Positions 44,907-57,707 of a DNA stretch of 64,000 nt are shown here, one piece after another. Source of the DNA: Saccharospirillum sp. (GTDB lineage: Bacteria > Pseudomonadota > Gammaproteobacteria > Pseudomonadales > Natronospirillaceae); assembly GCA_022565595.1 (NCBI GenBank), contig JAIUML010000004.1:1-64000 (forward strand), written 5' to 3'. The notes below the pieces were generated by a model. The model was not told the DNA's origin. It searched no databases and saw only the letters and a list, made by a program, of their open reading frames with translations. Both the position numbers and the translations under genes were made by a program. Numbering within the stretch: position 1 is the stretch's first letter; every line of letters begins with the position of its first letter.

Positions 44907-45395
44907 ATGCCGTTTAACTTGAAGTACTGCTTGCGGGCAGGCCTGTTTCCCTTTCTCGCTGCCCTGATCCTGTTCGCTCTGGCAACGGCTGCTGCGGCCG
45001 AAGAAAACCTGATCGAGGTTGACGAACAGTTCTATCGGCTCAGCTATCATATTGATTCGGGTGAGTATCGGCGCACAGCCGTCGATGAAGCCAGGCCCGG
45101 CGAGCTGCTTGAGCTAAAGATCACCGCGACCAACAGAGGCAATCAGACCGCCCGCAACCTTGACCTGATCAATTCGGTGCCGACGGATGATGCCGGCCGA
45201 TCGCTGCTGGTAGCGGGCTCTTTTCGTGTCGATGAGAGTCTGGGTGAATTTCGCTTGTCTCGTAATGGAGAGACATTTTTTCCGGCCGGGGTTGATATGG
45301 CGGCTGAAGATGTCCGCTTTGTGCAGTGGTTGATCTTTTCGCTACCACCCGGTGAGCAAGTGGAGTTCAGCTATCGCCTGTCTATACCACGCTGA
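44907..45395 (+). CDS. Secreted DUF11-like protein, function unknown
   Basis: 162 aa from the ATG at 44907 with GAGGGA upstream. A clear signal peptide (LFPFLAALILFALATAAAA) ends near residue 31. The mature part contains LLELKITATNRGNQTARNLDLINSVP, the pattern of DUF11/conserved-repeat beta domains found in surface proteins, and ends with FSLPPGEQVEFSYRLSIPR. It has a single domain, with no anchor or sorting tail. Probably periplasmic or exported. Lies alone between rdgC and a convergent operon. Confidence 0.6.
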   Translation: MPFNLKYCLRAGLFPFLAALILFALATAAAAEENLIEVDEQFYRLSYHIDSGEYRRTAVDEARPGELLELKITATNRGNQTARNLDLINSVPTDDAGRSLLVAGSFRVDESLGEFRLSRNGETFFPAGVDMAAEDVRFVQWLIFSLPPGEQVEFSYRLSIPR

Positions 45396-45432
45396 CGCCC
45401 GGGTCAGCGACCCAGGCTGACTGACAGCCACA

Positions 45433-45900
45433 TTAACCATTCAATTGAATGTGACGCAACCGCTTGAAACAACTGATCAGGTCTTGCTGATGGTCCGCCT
45501 CTATGGCTTCGCGGGCAGCATCCTGTCGTTCGCGCTCGGCTCTGTTCAAGTCTTTTCGGGCCTGGTGGGTAGCAAAATGTTGAACCTTCTCGTACACCAC
45601 ATCCAGAATTTCATAGGGCTGACGTTCGTTCTCGTTCAGTTCGAGAGCGTCGATCAGGACCTTGCACCTTATGGTCGCTTCTGACAGGTTCAGGTCTTCT
45701 TCAATCACATTGCTTGAAATGATGCGCAGGCTATCCAGCGCAAAAGCCTGTCGGTCGGCTTTTTTCTGAGCGACCAGCGCTTGCTGTGCTTCCAGGTGGC
45801 GTTGTTGTTGCCGGACACGTTGCTGTAACCGCCAGGCGGTAACGGCCAACCCGGCAATGATGATGACTGCAGCGATCAGCAGCAGGATCGGAGTACTCAT
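45433..45900 (-). CDS. DUF2489 family membrane-anchored protein
   Basis: 155 aa. One N-terminal membrane segment (TPILLLIAAVIIIAGLAVTAW) is followed by a charged coiled coil and a domain with SNVIEEDLNLSEATIRCKVLID (about 64-85), the DUF2489 signature. Function not established. Last gene of the operon running from smc through ligA, 6 bp after the UPF0270 gene. Confidence 0.7.
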   Translation of the reverse strand: MSTPILLLIAAVIIIAGLAVTAWRLQQRVRQQQRHLEAQQALVAQKKADRQAFALDSLRIISSNVIEEDLNLSEATIRCKVLIDALELNENERQPYEILDVVYEKVQHFATHQARKDLNRAERERQDAAREAIEADHQQDLISCFKRLRHIQLNG

Positions 45901-45906
45901 ATTCGC

Positions 45907-46128
45907 TTACTCTTCGTTGAAGTCGTCGACTGACATTATATTAAAACTGTCGCTCTGTGCATCCCAGACCAGCACCAGCTTGCCTTGCTTCAGTGCTTCG
46001 GTCGCTTCCATGGCGGCATCGGCCAGGCTTCGGTCAACGAGAGCCCAGTCTTCACCCTCACGCATCAGCCACTCATTCACCAGGGCTTCCAGGGTGCTTG
46101 GGTCGAGTTGATCCGGTGGTATTTTCAT
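45907..46128 (-). CDS. YheU/UPF0270 family small protein
   Basis: 73 aa. MKIPPDQLDPSTLEALVNEW...REG and the closing LVWDAQSDSFNIMSVDDF match the UPF0270 (YheU) pattern of IPxxxLxxETLxxLIxxFxxREGT and VLVWxxxxxxxNIMP. Role unknown. The start overlaps the upstream small gene by 4 bp. Confidence 0.7.
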   Translation of the reverse strand: MKIPPDQLDPSTLEALVNEWLMREGEDWALVDRSLADAAMEATEALKQGKLVLVWDAQSDSFNIMSVDDFNEE

Positions 46129-46562
46129 AGTCGAGACGAGTTGAACGCCAATTCATGCTCCCACTCGCATCGCACGGTCAGATCATCACTCGGGGCGTGA
46201 TGCGACCCCGGGCTGTCCCAGTGAAAGGTATGGTTACCAGAGAGCTCGGTTTCAAGGTGAACCGTGGCCGATACCCAATACATACGTTTGAGCAGGGATT
46301 CAAACTTGGCGATCCACTGCTCCCAATGGTACTCCACAGCCTGATAGGAAGCGGCAAAGTGAATGCACTGTGTCTGGTAGGTGCCCTGCTCCAACTCTTC
46401 GGTGGGAATGGAAAACATGCTGGTGGTCAAATAGGGGAAGGTGTCGATATCGGTCAAGCCCAACAGGGCGTCGCAATTGACCAGTCGGCTGCGTTGCAAG
46501 AATTGCCAGTCGTTCGATGCGACGTCACGAATGACGCCATAAACAATGCTTTCCTGATCCAT
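46125..46562 (-). CDS. Conserved-looking hypothetical protein downstream of ligA
   Basis: 145 aa from MDQESIVYGVIRD (AGGA 10 bases upstream); the frame continues to 46730 inside ligA, which is not credible. Soluble, Trp/Tyr/His-rich with no signal peptide (WQFLQRSRL, AVEYHWEQWIAKFESLLKRMYW). I recognise no family. It is translated 10 bp after the ligA stop and overlaps the UPF0270 gene by 4 bp, so it is a true operon member. Confidence 0.6.
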   Translation of the reverse strand: MDQESIVYGVIRDVASNDWQFLQRSRLVNCDALLGLTDIDTFPYLTTSMFSIPTEELEQGTYQTQCIHFAASYQAVEYHWEQWIAKFESLLKRMYWVSATVHLETELSGNHTFHWDSPGSHHAPSDDLTVRCEWEHELAFNSSRL

Positions 46563-46572
46563 CTTCAAAGTC

Positions 46573-49874
<3,302 letters not shown>

Positions 49875-49885
49875 TCGCTCCCCCT

Positions 49886-52800
49886 TTACAAAGCTGCCAG
49901 TTCGGCCGCTTCCTCGACATTGACCGAAACCAACCGAGATACACCCGGCTCGTTCATGGTGACACCCATGAGTTGATGTGCCATTTCCATGGCAATCTTG
50001 TTGTGTGAAATATAAATAAACTGTACATGTTCTGACATAGCTTCAACCAGCTTGCAATAGCGACCGACATTGGCATCGTCCAGCGGCGCATCCACTTCGT
50101 CCAGCATACAGAAAGGAGCCGGGTTAAGTCGAAAAATTGAGAATACCAGTGCGATGGCGGTCAGTGCTTTTTCGCCACCCGACAGCAAATGGATGGTGCT
50201 GTTTCGCTTGCCAGGCGGTCTGGCCATGATAGCCACACCGGTATCCAGCAAGTCGTCTCCGGTCATCTCCAGGTAGGCATGACCACCACCGAACACCTTG
50301 GGGAACAGCTCCTGCAAACCCGCGTTGACTCGATCGAAGGTTTCCTTGAAGCGCGTCCGGGTTTCACGGTCGATCTTGCGGATGGCGTTTTCCAGAGTCT
50401 CCAGGGCTGATTGCAGATCCTTGTCCTGGTCATCCAGGTACCGCTTGCGCTCGCTCTGCGTCTGATACTCTTCGATCGCCGCCAGGTTGATCGGCCCGAG
50501 GCGTTGAATACGAGCGGCCAGGCGCTCCAGTGAGGCTTCCCACTCTGCCTCAGCGGCGCCTTCGGGCATATTGGCCACCAGGGTTTCCAGATCAAACTGG
50601 GCTTCGCGCAGCTGCTCCGCCAGCGTTGCCCTGCGGGTGATCTGGGTTTGAGCCGCCATTTTTTGCTGTTCAAGTTCGGATCGAACCGACTGCGCCTGCT
50701 GCTCTGCCGCAACGCGTTTTTGCTCGAGTTCACGCATACGAGCATCCGCCGCTTCCATCCGACTGCGACGGTCTGCCAATTCATGCTCCAGTTCAAGGCG
50801 TGCCTCGAGTTTTTCTTCGAGGGCTTCCTTGAGGTCGTCGAGCGGGTCTTGACGCTGATCAAGTTGCTCGCGCAATCGCGCCAGACGTTCTTCGGCACGG
50901 GCTTTTTGCTGTTGCGCTCGTTCAAGAGAGCTTTGTAATGACTGAACTTCGGTTTGCAACGCCTGTTGCTGCAGTTGCAATTGATGATGCGCTTCACGCA
51001 GGTGGCGCAATTCGTCTCGCTTCTCGTCAACCTGAATGCGCACTTCTTCACGTTGTGCCAACAACTGTTCGCGTTCTTCTACATCCTCTTCCATGGAGTC
51101 TAGCGACTGCTGCAACTCTTCTCGGGTCATCGCCAGGCTTTCGCGTTCTTCCTGCATCTGAGCATCAACTTCTTCGATGTCACTCGACAAACGCTGACGA
51201 CGCTCACGCATTTGCTCCGCCTGAACTCGCTTGCCACTGAGCTCCGCCTTGGCTTCCGCCAATTGCCGAGATAACTGCTGGTTATCACGCTGCAACTGCT
51301 CGCGTTCACTCTCAATGGCACTTTGCTGCATCAGGCTGGCATTCAGACCCACTTCAAGGTCTTCGACCTGGGCTTCAAGTTCATCCAGTTCTTCGAGCAG
51401 TTGCTCAAGTTCCTGCTGCATGCTCAGCAAACCTTCTGCCGATGCTTCGCCGGATTTGACTCTGATCCAGCCAGGTCCCACCCAGACGCCATCAATGGTG
51501 ATAAAACTTTGCTCCGGCGTCAGTTCGTGCAAACGAGACAGTGCCGCTTCGAGGCTATCGATGGTCAGCACCGAGCCCAGCCAGGGGCGCAAATCGTAAT
51601 CACTGCTGGCTTTGGCGGCCAGGCTTTCCGCTTGAGCTGCAGCCCCTTGTTGCGCTTTGATCAGCGTGAGGCTGCCGTCTTTCAACCGTTCAACAGCAGC
51701 CCGGGCCAGTGTATCGAGCGATTCAACACAGACGGCCTGCAATCGATCCGCCAACACGGTTTCTACGGCCCTTTCCCAACCCGGCTGTACCTGAAGTTGC
51801 TGCGCCAGACGCGGTGCTTCACGCATCTGTTGGCTGGCCAGCCAGTTTTGTACACCCTCGGCTTCGTCTCCCATGGAGGCCTTGATCAACGCTTCGAGTG
51901 TGGACTGCCTGGCCTGTTTCATCTGCCATTGTTGGCGCAGGTTCTCGAACTGGGTGCGTTTGCGCTCACCCTCTTCCCGGGTTGTCTGGAGCCGTTCACC
52001 GAGTTCATCCAGTTGCATCTGGGCCTGCTCGGAACGCTCTTCAAGTTCTTCTGTCTGGGCAAAAAGGGCTTCGAGATTACCGGCATCGGGGTCGGCATCG
52101 AGCTGGTCGCGCTCCCGGTAAAGCGTCTCCTGGCGGCGATGCAGTTGCTCTATTACTCGTTCAAGATGCTGAATTCTTGATTGCGCTACTTCCGCCTGAC
52201 GCTTGGGCCCCTGGGCATTCTGGTTGAAATGGTCCCACTTCTGTTGCCACTGGCTCTGTTGCTCTTCAAGACGAGCCAGTTCGTCCTGGCAAAGTACCAG
52301 CCGCTCATCGCCAGCCTCAATATCGGGTTCAATCAGGCTGAGGCGCTCCTGTGCCTGCTCGGAACGATCGCGATCGCTCTGGCTTTCGAGGTCGGCCTCA
52401 TGCAATTGACGCTCAGCATCCTGTACATCCTGAACCAGTTGATGGCTCTGCTCCTGGCGATGCTGCATGGTTTGCTCAAAGCGGGCAATTTCGTTGCCCA
52501 ATTGGTAGTAGCGGGCCTGAACCTCGTTGAACTGCTCTGTTACCTGATAATGTTCTTCGCGCAAGGCTTCGTGGTCGGCGTCTATGGCGCGTTGCTCGCT
52601 AACAAAACTCTCATAGCGGGTTTCAAATTCAGCGATGCGCAATTCCTGTTGGCTGACTTCGTCATCCAGTGCCTGCCAGCGCAGCGCAGAGAGCTGCGCG
52701 CGGGTCGTCCGCTCTTCCTGCTTGTATTCCTTGTAGCGCTCAGCGGCCTGGGCCTGTCGGTGCAAGTGTTGTAGCTGGCGCTCCAGTTCCTCACGTATAT

Positions 52801-53386
52801 CGGTCAACCGCTCCAGGTTTTCTCGGGTACGCCGCATCCGGTTTTCGGTTTCGCGACGTCTTTCCTTGTAACGTGAGATGCCAGCTGCTTCTTCGATGGT
52901 GTTACGCAGGTCTTCCGGTTTGGCTTCGATCAGCCGAGAGATCATGCCCTGCTCGATGATGGCATAACTGCGTGAACCCAGACCGGTGCCGAGAAAGAGG
53001 TCGGTTACGTCCTTGCGTCGGCACTTGGTGCCGTTGAGAAAATAGTCCGACTTGCCATCGCGGGTCACCCGACGGCGAATGGAGATTTCAGTAAAGGCGG
53101 CGTACTCACCTTTGAGCGTGTGATCGGAGTTGTCGAAAATGAGTTCAACGGTGCACTGCCCTACTGGCTTGCGTGCATTGCTGCCATTGAAGATGACGTC
53201 CGTCATGGATTCACCACGCAGATGCTTGGCGGACGATTCGCCCATCACCCAACGCACAGCATCAATGGTATTGGATTTGCCACAGCCATTGGGGCCGACA
53301 ACGGCCGACAGGTTGGTCGGAAATGGAATGGTGGTCGGGTCCACAAAAGACTTGAACCCGGCCAACTTGATGCATTTCAGTCGCAT
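49886..53386 (-). CDS. smc: Chromosome segregation protein SMC
   Basis: 1166 aa ABC-type condensin. Walker A is GPNGCGKSNTIDAVRWVMGE (32-51). Two long coiled coils flank the hinge region (about 505-620). The C-terminal signature LSGGEKALTAIALVFSIF and Walker B FCMLDEVDAPLDDANVGRY complete the head. Organises and segregates the chromosome; Pseudomonas-type organisms have smc instead of mukB. First gene of the smc-zipA-ligA operon. Confidence 0.97.
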   Translation of the reverse strand: MRLKCIKLAGFKSFVDPTTIPFPTNLSAVVGPNGCGKSNTIDAVRWVMGESSAKHLRGESMTDVIFNGSNARKPVGQCTVELIFDNSDHTLKGEYAAFTEISIRRRVTRDGKSDYFLNGTKCRRKDVTDLFLGTGLGSRSYAIIEQGMISRLIEAKPEDLRNTIEEAAGISRYKERRRETENRMRRTRENLERLTDIREELERQLQHLHRQAQAAERYKEYKQEERTTRAQLSALRWQALDDEVSQQELRIAEFETRYESFVSEQRAIDADHEALREEHYQVTEQFNEVQARYYQLGNEIARFEQTMQHRQEQSHQLVQDVQDAERQLHEADLESQSDRDRSEQAQERLSLIEPDIEAGDERLVLCQDELARLEEQQSQWQQKWDHFNQNAQGPKRQAEVAQSRIQHLERVIEQLHRRQETLYRERDQLDADPDAGNLEALFAQTEELEERSEQAQMQLDELGERLQTTREEGERKRTQFENLRQQWQMKQARQSTLEALIKASMGDEAEGVQNWLASQQMREAPRLAQQLQVQPGWERAVETVLADRLQAVCVESLDTLARAAVERLKDGSLTLIKAQQGAAAQAESLAAKASSDYDLRPWLGSVLTIDSLEAALSRLHELTPEQSFITIDGVWVGPGWIRVKSGEASAEGLLSMQQELEQLLEELDELEAQVEDLEVGLNASLMQQSAIESEREQLQRDNQQLSRQLAEAKAELSGKRVQAEQMRERRQRLSSDIEEVDAQMQEERESLAMTREELQQSLDSMEEDVEEREQLLAQREEVRIQVDEKRDELRHLREAHHQLQLQQQALQTEVQSLQSSLERAQQQKARAEERLARLREQLDQRQDPLDDLKEALEEKLEARLELEHELADRRSRMEAADARMRELEQKRVAAEQQAQSVRSELEQQKMAAQTQITRRATLAEQLREAQFDLETLVANMPEGAAEAEWEASLERLAARIQRLGPINLAAIEEYQTQSERKRYLDDQDKDLQSALETLENAIRKIDRETRTRFKETFDRVNAGLQELFPKVFGGGHAYLEMTGDDLLDTGVAIMARPPGKRNSTIHLLSGGEKALTAIALVFSIFRLNPAPFCMLDEVDAPLDDANVGRYCKLVEAMSEHVQFIYISHNKIAMEMAHQLMGVTMNEPGVSRLVSVNVEEAAELAAL

Positions 53387-53533
53387 GGCACCCTGCCCGC
53401 CCGATGGAGGACCAGCCCATACCAGGCTGGTCGATTGATTCGACCCACGATTTTAGCGGTTATCTTGACTGGTTGAAACCGCTCATTGCAACCGTTTTTT
53501 TAGTCAGATCAACAACTTAACCGGGCCCTGTGC

Positions 53534-54763
53534 TCAGGGTTGTGAAACCATCAGTTCAATACTGTGGTCGGTCTCTTCCGTCATGTCTACGGCGATCACT
53601 GGCGACACCCAGTCGCCTGCCGATTGCTCAGCGTCACCGCTAAAGGAGACTCTTGCCAGCACTTCCACTTCGCTGTAGTCAGAGAGTTGCCCCGTCGGGC
53701 CCATGGCGTCAGCATCGGTCAATGGAACCAACACATCACGCTCGAGCACCGGCAGGCGTTTTACAACAATGGGCATGCGCTCGCCCGGAGCTCGGGCATA
53801 AACAAACAACACCGCCTCTTCAGGCAAGCCTTCCCAGGCGATGGGTAAGCGCACTTGCGCCCGAATGATGGCCAGTGAGTCGACATCAAAGTCTATTCCC
53901 TGGGCTTCCAGTTCAACCTGAGCACGCTGGATGAACTCATCAATAAGACGGGTATCCGCTTCCGGGTTGGCCAATTGCTTCAGGCGTGTCCAATAACGAA
54001 CCGACGCCTCGTAATCGCCACCTTCGTAGGTCAGACGACCGGCAAAACCCAGCGCCATGGTGTTTTGAGCATGGAACTGCAGAGCTTGCTCAAAACGAGT
54101 CAAAGCCGCGTCATCCTCACCCTGGGCCCAGAGCGTTTGACCGAGGTACGCCAGAATGGCCGATTCGTCTTCAGCATTGCGGGAGCCCGACCGCAGCAAG
54201 GTCAACACATGTTCATAACTCGACTGGGCGACGTCATACTGGCCGAGCTCCATCTGCATGCTGGCGAGTCGAAACCAGCCTTCGAGATCGTCCCGATTGT
54301 TTTCAAGCATGGCCTGATAGCCGCTCAAGGTGCGCTCGACATGGCGCTCGATTTCTGCTTCCGTGCCGTTCTGAATGACTTCAGACAAGGATTCAAAATC
54401 GGCTCTGACCTGCACGCCTTCCGCATGCCCCCATTGACCGTAAAGATAATAGGAGCTGGCGCTGATGATCAGGGCGCTGCCAGCGACAACGACCCACGGC
54501 AACCGACCCTGACTCACCTGACGAGTTTCCCGGGCGGTATCTTCCAGCAAGGCGCGCTCGGTTTCCGTCTTGAACTGCTGGTATTCGAAATCGTTCAGTT
54601 CGCCGTCCTGATGCGCTTTGGAGAGGGAGGCCAGCCTCGATTTGTGAATATCAATAGCCTCAGCGATGGAGTCGCGCGCTTCATGAGAGTGCCCGGCCCA
54701 AACAGCCAGAACCAAAAATGCCACTGCGACCAGCAGCATCACAATAAAAAACCAGATAGACAT
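53534..54763 (-). CDS. ccmI: Cytochrome c maturation protein CcmI
   Basis: 409 aa from the ATG at 54763, which overlaps the ccmH stop by one base (TGATG). Two membrane segments (WFFIVMLLVAVAFLVLAVWA and LPWVVVAGSALIISASSYYL) bracket a cytoplasmic loop with leucine-zipper-like character; a periplasmic TPR domain follows (YQAMLENNRDDLEGWFRLASMQMELGQYDVA...). CcmI delivers apocytochrome to CcmF/H. Last gene of the ccm operon. Confidence 0.9.
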   Translation of the reverse strand: MSIWFFIVMLLVAVAFLVLAVWAGHSHEARDSIAEAIDIHKSRLASLSKAHQDGELNDFEYQQFKTETERALLEDTARETRQVSQGRLPWVVVAGSALIISASSYYLYGQWGHAEGVQVRADFESLSEVIQNGTEAEIERHVERTLSGYQAMLENNRDDLEGWFRLASMQMELGQYDVAQSSYEHVLTLLRSGSRNAEDESAILAYLGQTLWAQGEDDAALTRFEQALQFHAQNTMALGFAGRLTYEGGDYEASVRYWTRLKQLANPEADTRLIDEFIQRAQVELEAQGIDFDVDSLAIIRAQVRLPIAWEGLPEEAVLFVYARAPGERMPIVVKRLPVLERDVLVPLTDADAMGPTGQLSDYSEVEVLARVSFSGDAEQSAGDWVSPVIAVDMTEETDHSIELMVSQP

Positions 54764-55227
54764 CAAGAGTCCTTACCCAGGAGTGATTCAAGGCGTTGCT
54801 TTTCGTCTTTGGTAAAAGCGGCTGAAGAGGGCGAACGCTGTTTCCGGCGTGCCAGTAGCACAGCAACAACAGCCCCTAGAACCAGGGCCAGAGCAGGCGC
54901 CAGCCAGAGCCACAAGGTACCGAAGGTCAGCCGCGGGTTGTACAGCACAAACTCGGAATAACGATCGACCATATAGTCGATGATTTCCCGATCGCTGTAG
55001 CCCTGGTGCAGCATTTCATAGGTGCGATCACGCATGTCACCAGAAATGGGGGCATTGGAGTCGCCAATGGCCTGGTTTTCACAACGAGGACAGCGCAGTT
55101 GCCAGATCAGCTTGTTGTAGCGATCACGCAGTTGTTCGTTGTCGAAATACCGGGCTTCCTGCCCGGCCCATACCAGGGAGCCGGCCACCATGAGCACCAG
55201 TATCAGGAATTTGTTAATCCAACGCAT
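54763..55227 (-). CDS. ccmH: Cytochrome c maturation protein CcmH
   Basis: 154 aa thiol-disulfide component. A signal/anchor (FLILVLMVAGSLVWA) precedes a domain with the redox LRCPRCENQAIGDSNAPI (CxxC) and a following membrane segment (LWLAPALALVLGAVVAVLL). It reduces the apocytochrome CXXCH thiols before heme attachment. Overlaps ccmG by 14 bp and ccmI by one base. Confidence 0.94.
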   Translation of the reverse strand: MRWINKFLILVLMVAGSLVWAGQEARYFDNEQLRDRYNKLIWQLRCPRCENQAIGDSNAPISGDMRDRTYEMLHQGYSDREIIDYMVDRYSEFVLYNPRLTFGTLWLWLAPALALVLGAVVAVLLARRKQRSPSSAAFTKDEKQRLESLLGKDS

Positions 55228-55750
55228 CGTAAACCGCCTTTAGCCGATTGTTCCATAGTGCCGCGTCTATGGGCCCCTGAAAGCGATGCTGTATGACCCC
55301 TTTCGAATCGACAAAAAAGGTCTCTGGCGCACCGGTCACCCCCATTTCAAAGCCAAGGTCTCCATTGGGGTCGAAGATATCGAGCGCATAAGGGTTGGCG
55401 TAATCCTGCAACCAGGTGATGGCAAGGTCACGCTCGTCCTTGTAGTTGACGCCAATAATGCGCACACCTTCGTCATTGGCCAGGCTGTTCAGATAGGGGT
55501 GCTCCCAACGGCAGGATGGACACCAGGTGGCCCAGAAATTGATGATGTAAGGCTCGCCCAGCAAATCCTGCTCCGTCAAAAACTGCTGCCGATCTTCTAC
55601 AGCAGTCAGCTGAAAGGCCGGCATGGTTCTGCCCTCCAATGCCGAGGGTATGACCCTTGGGTCGACCTCATTGAGCAGTGCGTAGGCAAACAGGCCGGTA
55701 ATAACGGCCACCACCATTAAAGGCACAAAGAGTATCCAGCGCTTCATCAC
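55214..55750 (-). CDS. ccmG: Thioredoxin-like CcmG/DsbE
   Basis: 178 aa membrane-anchored thioredoxin. Its redox site is FWATWCPSCRWEHPYL (about 73-88), and the conserved GVTGAPETFFVDSKGVIQHRF follows. It keeps CcmH and the apocytochrome cysteines reduced. Overlaps ccmF by 4 bp and ccmH by 14 bp. Confidence 0.95.
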   Translation of the reverse strand: MMKRWILFVPLMVVAVITGLFAYALLNEVDPRVIPSALEGRTMPAFQLTAVEDRQQFLTEQDLLGEPYIINFWATWCPSCRWEHPYLNSLANDEGVRIIGVNYKDERDLAITWLQDYANPYALDIFDPNGDLGFEMGVTGAPETFFVDSKGVIQHRFQGPIDAALWNNRLKAVYDALD

Positions 55751-57699
55751 TGACCTCCCCTCGCCGCTTTGAAGTAACGCTTGTCAAGCACCGCCACGAC
55801 GGCCCCTATGGACATGAAAATGGCCCCCAACCAGATCCAGCGCACAAAAGGCTTGATCTGCAATCGAACCGCCCAGACTTGACGGCTTTCTTCCATGGGC
55901 TCCGCCAGAGAGGCATAGAGGTCGCGCAAAAAGCCGGACTGTATGCCTGCTTCGGTCATGCCCGAACGCTGCACATGGTAAAAGCGTTTTTCAGGATTCA
56001 GCATGGCAATGGCCGTGCCGTTCTTGAACACCTGAATATAGCCGAAATCAGACTGGTAATTTGGCCCGTCAACCGGCTCTACGCCCAGGAACTGGAACTC
56101 GTAGCGCCCCATCTGCACGCTGTCTCCGGGCCCCATGCGGAAATCTCGCTCGATATCGTAGTTGGAGACCAGTACGACCCCCACTGTGGTGATGGCCACA
56201 CCCAGATGCGCCAGCCACATTCCCCAATAGCCACCGCCGGCACGCATCAGGCTTTTCAGCGGTGTCGAGCTGTTTTTAACGCGCTCATAAATCGAACGAA
56301 TCAGACCGGCTACCAGCCAGAAGACCAGTGCCAGGCCCAACCAGACCTGCCAATGGAAGCCATCACCAAAGACCAGGGGCAAAACGAGGCCTGCAACCAC
56401 CGCTACCGGAATACCCACCTTGAGCAGGGAGACCAGATTGGCCCCGTCGTGCTTTTTCCACCGCAGCAACTGGCCAACCGCCAGAAGCGACAGCAGGAAC
56501 ACCATGAAGAAGTTGAACATCAGGTTGTAATAGGGCGGCCCGACCGAAATTTTACGCCAGCCAAAGGCGTCAAATATCAGCGGGAACAGCGTACCGAGCA
56601 ACACCATGAAGGTGATCACCACCAGCAGAATGTTATTGAACAGCAGGAAGGACTCCCGAGACAACAACTGATACTCCCCAGCCACCCTGATCTGCGACGC
56701 TCGCATCGCATAGAGCAGTAGAGAACCGCCAATGGTCGCCAGCAGGATCATGAGGATGAAGACACCGCGTTCGGGATCTACCGCAAAGGCATGAACACTG
56801 GTCAAGACTCCACTGCGCACCAAAAAGGTACCGAGCAGACTGAACGAGAAGGCCATGATCGCCAACAACAAGGTCCAGCTCTTGAACATGTTGCGCTTTT
56901 CCGTCACCGCCTGAGAGTGAATCAGAGCCGTACCAATCAGCCATGGCATGAAAGAAGCGTTCTCGACCGGATCCCAGAACCACCAACCGCCCCAGCCCAG
57001 TTCGTAGTAGGCCCACCAACTGCCCAGTGCAATACCGATGGTCAGAAAAGCCCAGGCCACATTGGTCCAGGGCCGAGCCCATCGTGCCCAGGCGGCATCA
57101 AAGCGGCCCGTAATCAAGGCGCCAATGGCGAAAGCAAAGGCGACGGAGAAGCCGACGTACCCCATATAGAGTGTCGGCGGGTGAAGGATCAAGCCGATGT
57201 CTTGCAACAAGGGATTGAGGTCAGCGCCGTCTGGTGGTTGTATCGGCAAGATGCGATCAAATGGGTTGGACGTCATCAGCAGGAATAGCAGGAAAGCCAC
57301 GGCGATCATCGCCATGACAGACAGAACAGCCGCCTTCAGGTCCAATGACAAGGAGCGCGCATAGTGACTGACCGCTGCCGCCCATCCGGCAAGCATCAAT
57401 ATCCACAACAGCATCGAGCCTTCGTGATTGCCCCAGGTCGCTGAAAACTTGTAGTACCAGGGCAACAAGGTGCTGGAGTGAGAGGCCACCAGGCGCACGG
57501 AAAAGTCGTCCACCATAAAGGCGTGCACGAGAATGGCAAAACCCACCAGCAGGAAGAAGAACATTCCCCAGGTCAGTGGCTTTGCCGATTGTTGAAAACC
57601 CTTATGGCCGGCCAGGACACCATAGAGAGGCAAGCTGGCACAGGCAAAGGCCAGCAATAACGCGAGGATCAGCGCAAATTGTCCGTATTCAGGTAACAT
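55747..57699 (-). CDS. ccmF: Heme lyase subunit CcmF
   Basis: 650 aa, about 15 membrane segments. The heme-handling WWD domain reads GWGGWWFWDPVENASFMPWL (about 230-249); conserved His residues flank it. It ligates heme to apocytochrome c in the periplasm with CcmH and CcmI. Length is standard. It begins 8 bp after ccmE. Confidence 0.96.
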   Translation of the reverse strand: MLPEYGQFALILALLLAFACASLPLYGVLAGHKGFQQSAKPLTWGMFFFLLVGFAILVHAFMVDDFSVRLVASHSSTLLPWYYKFSATWGNHEGSMLLWILMLAGWAAAVSHYARSLSLDLKAAVLSVMAMIAVAFLLFLLMTSNPFDRILPIQPPDGADLNPLLQDIGLILHPPTLYMGYVGFSVAFAFAIGALITGRFDAAWARWARPWTNVAWAFLTIGIALGSWWAYYELGWGGWWFWDPVENASFMPWLIGTALIHSQAVTEKRNMFKSWTLLLAIMAFSFSLLGTFLVRSGVLTSVHAFAVDPERGVFILMILLATIGGSLLLYAMRASQIRVAGEYQLLSRESFLLFNNILLVVITFMVLLGTLFPLIFDAFGWRKISVGPPYYNLMFNFFMVFLLSLLAVGQLLRWKKHDGANLVSLLKVGIPVAVVAGLVLPLVFGDGFHWQVWLGLALVFWLVAGLIRSIYERVKNSSTPLKSLMRAGGGYWGMWLAHLGVAITTVGVVLVSNYDIERDFRMGPGDSVQMGRYEFQFLGVEPVDGPNYQSDFGYIQVFKNGTAIAMLNPEKRFYHVQRSGMTEAGIQSGFLRDLYASLAEPMEESRQVWAVRLQIKPFVRWIWLGAIFMSIGAVVAVLDKRYFKAARGGQ

Positions 57700-57707
57700 G
57701 AGACCTC

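Noticed and set aside
45398-45416. Convergent terminator after the DUF11-like gene
   Set aside because: GGGTC-AGC-GACCC forms a small hairpin but has no T-tract on either side.
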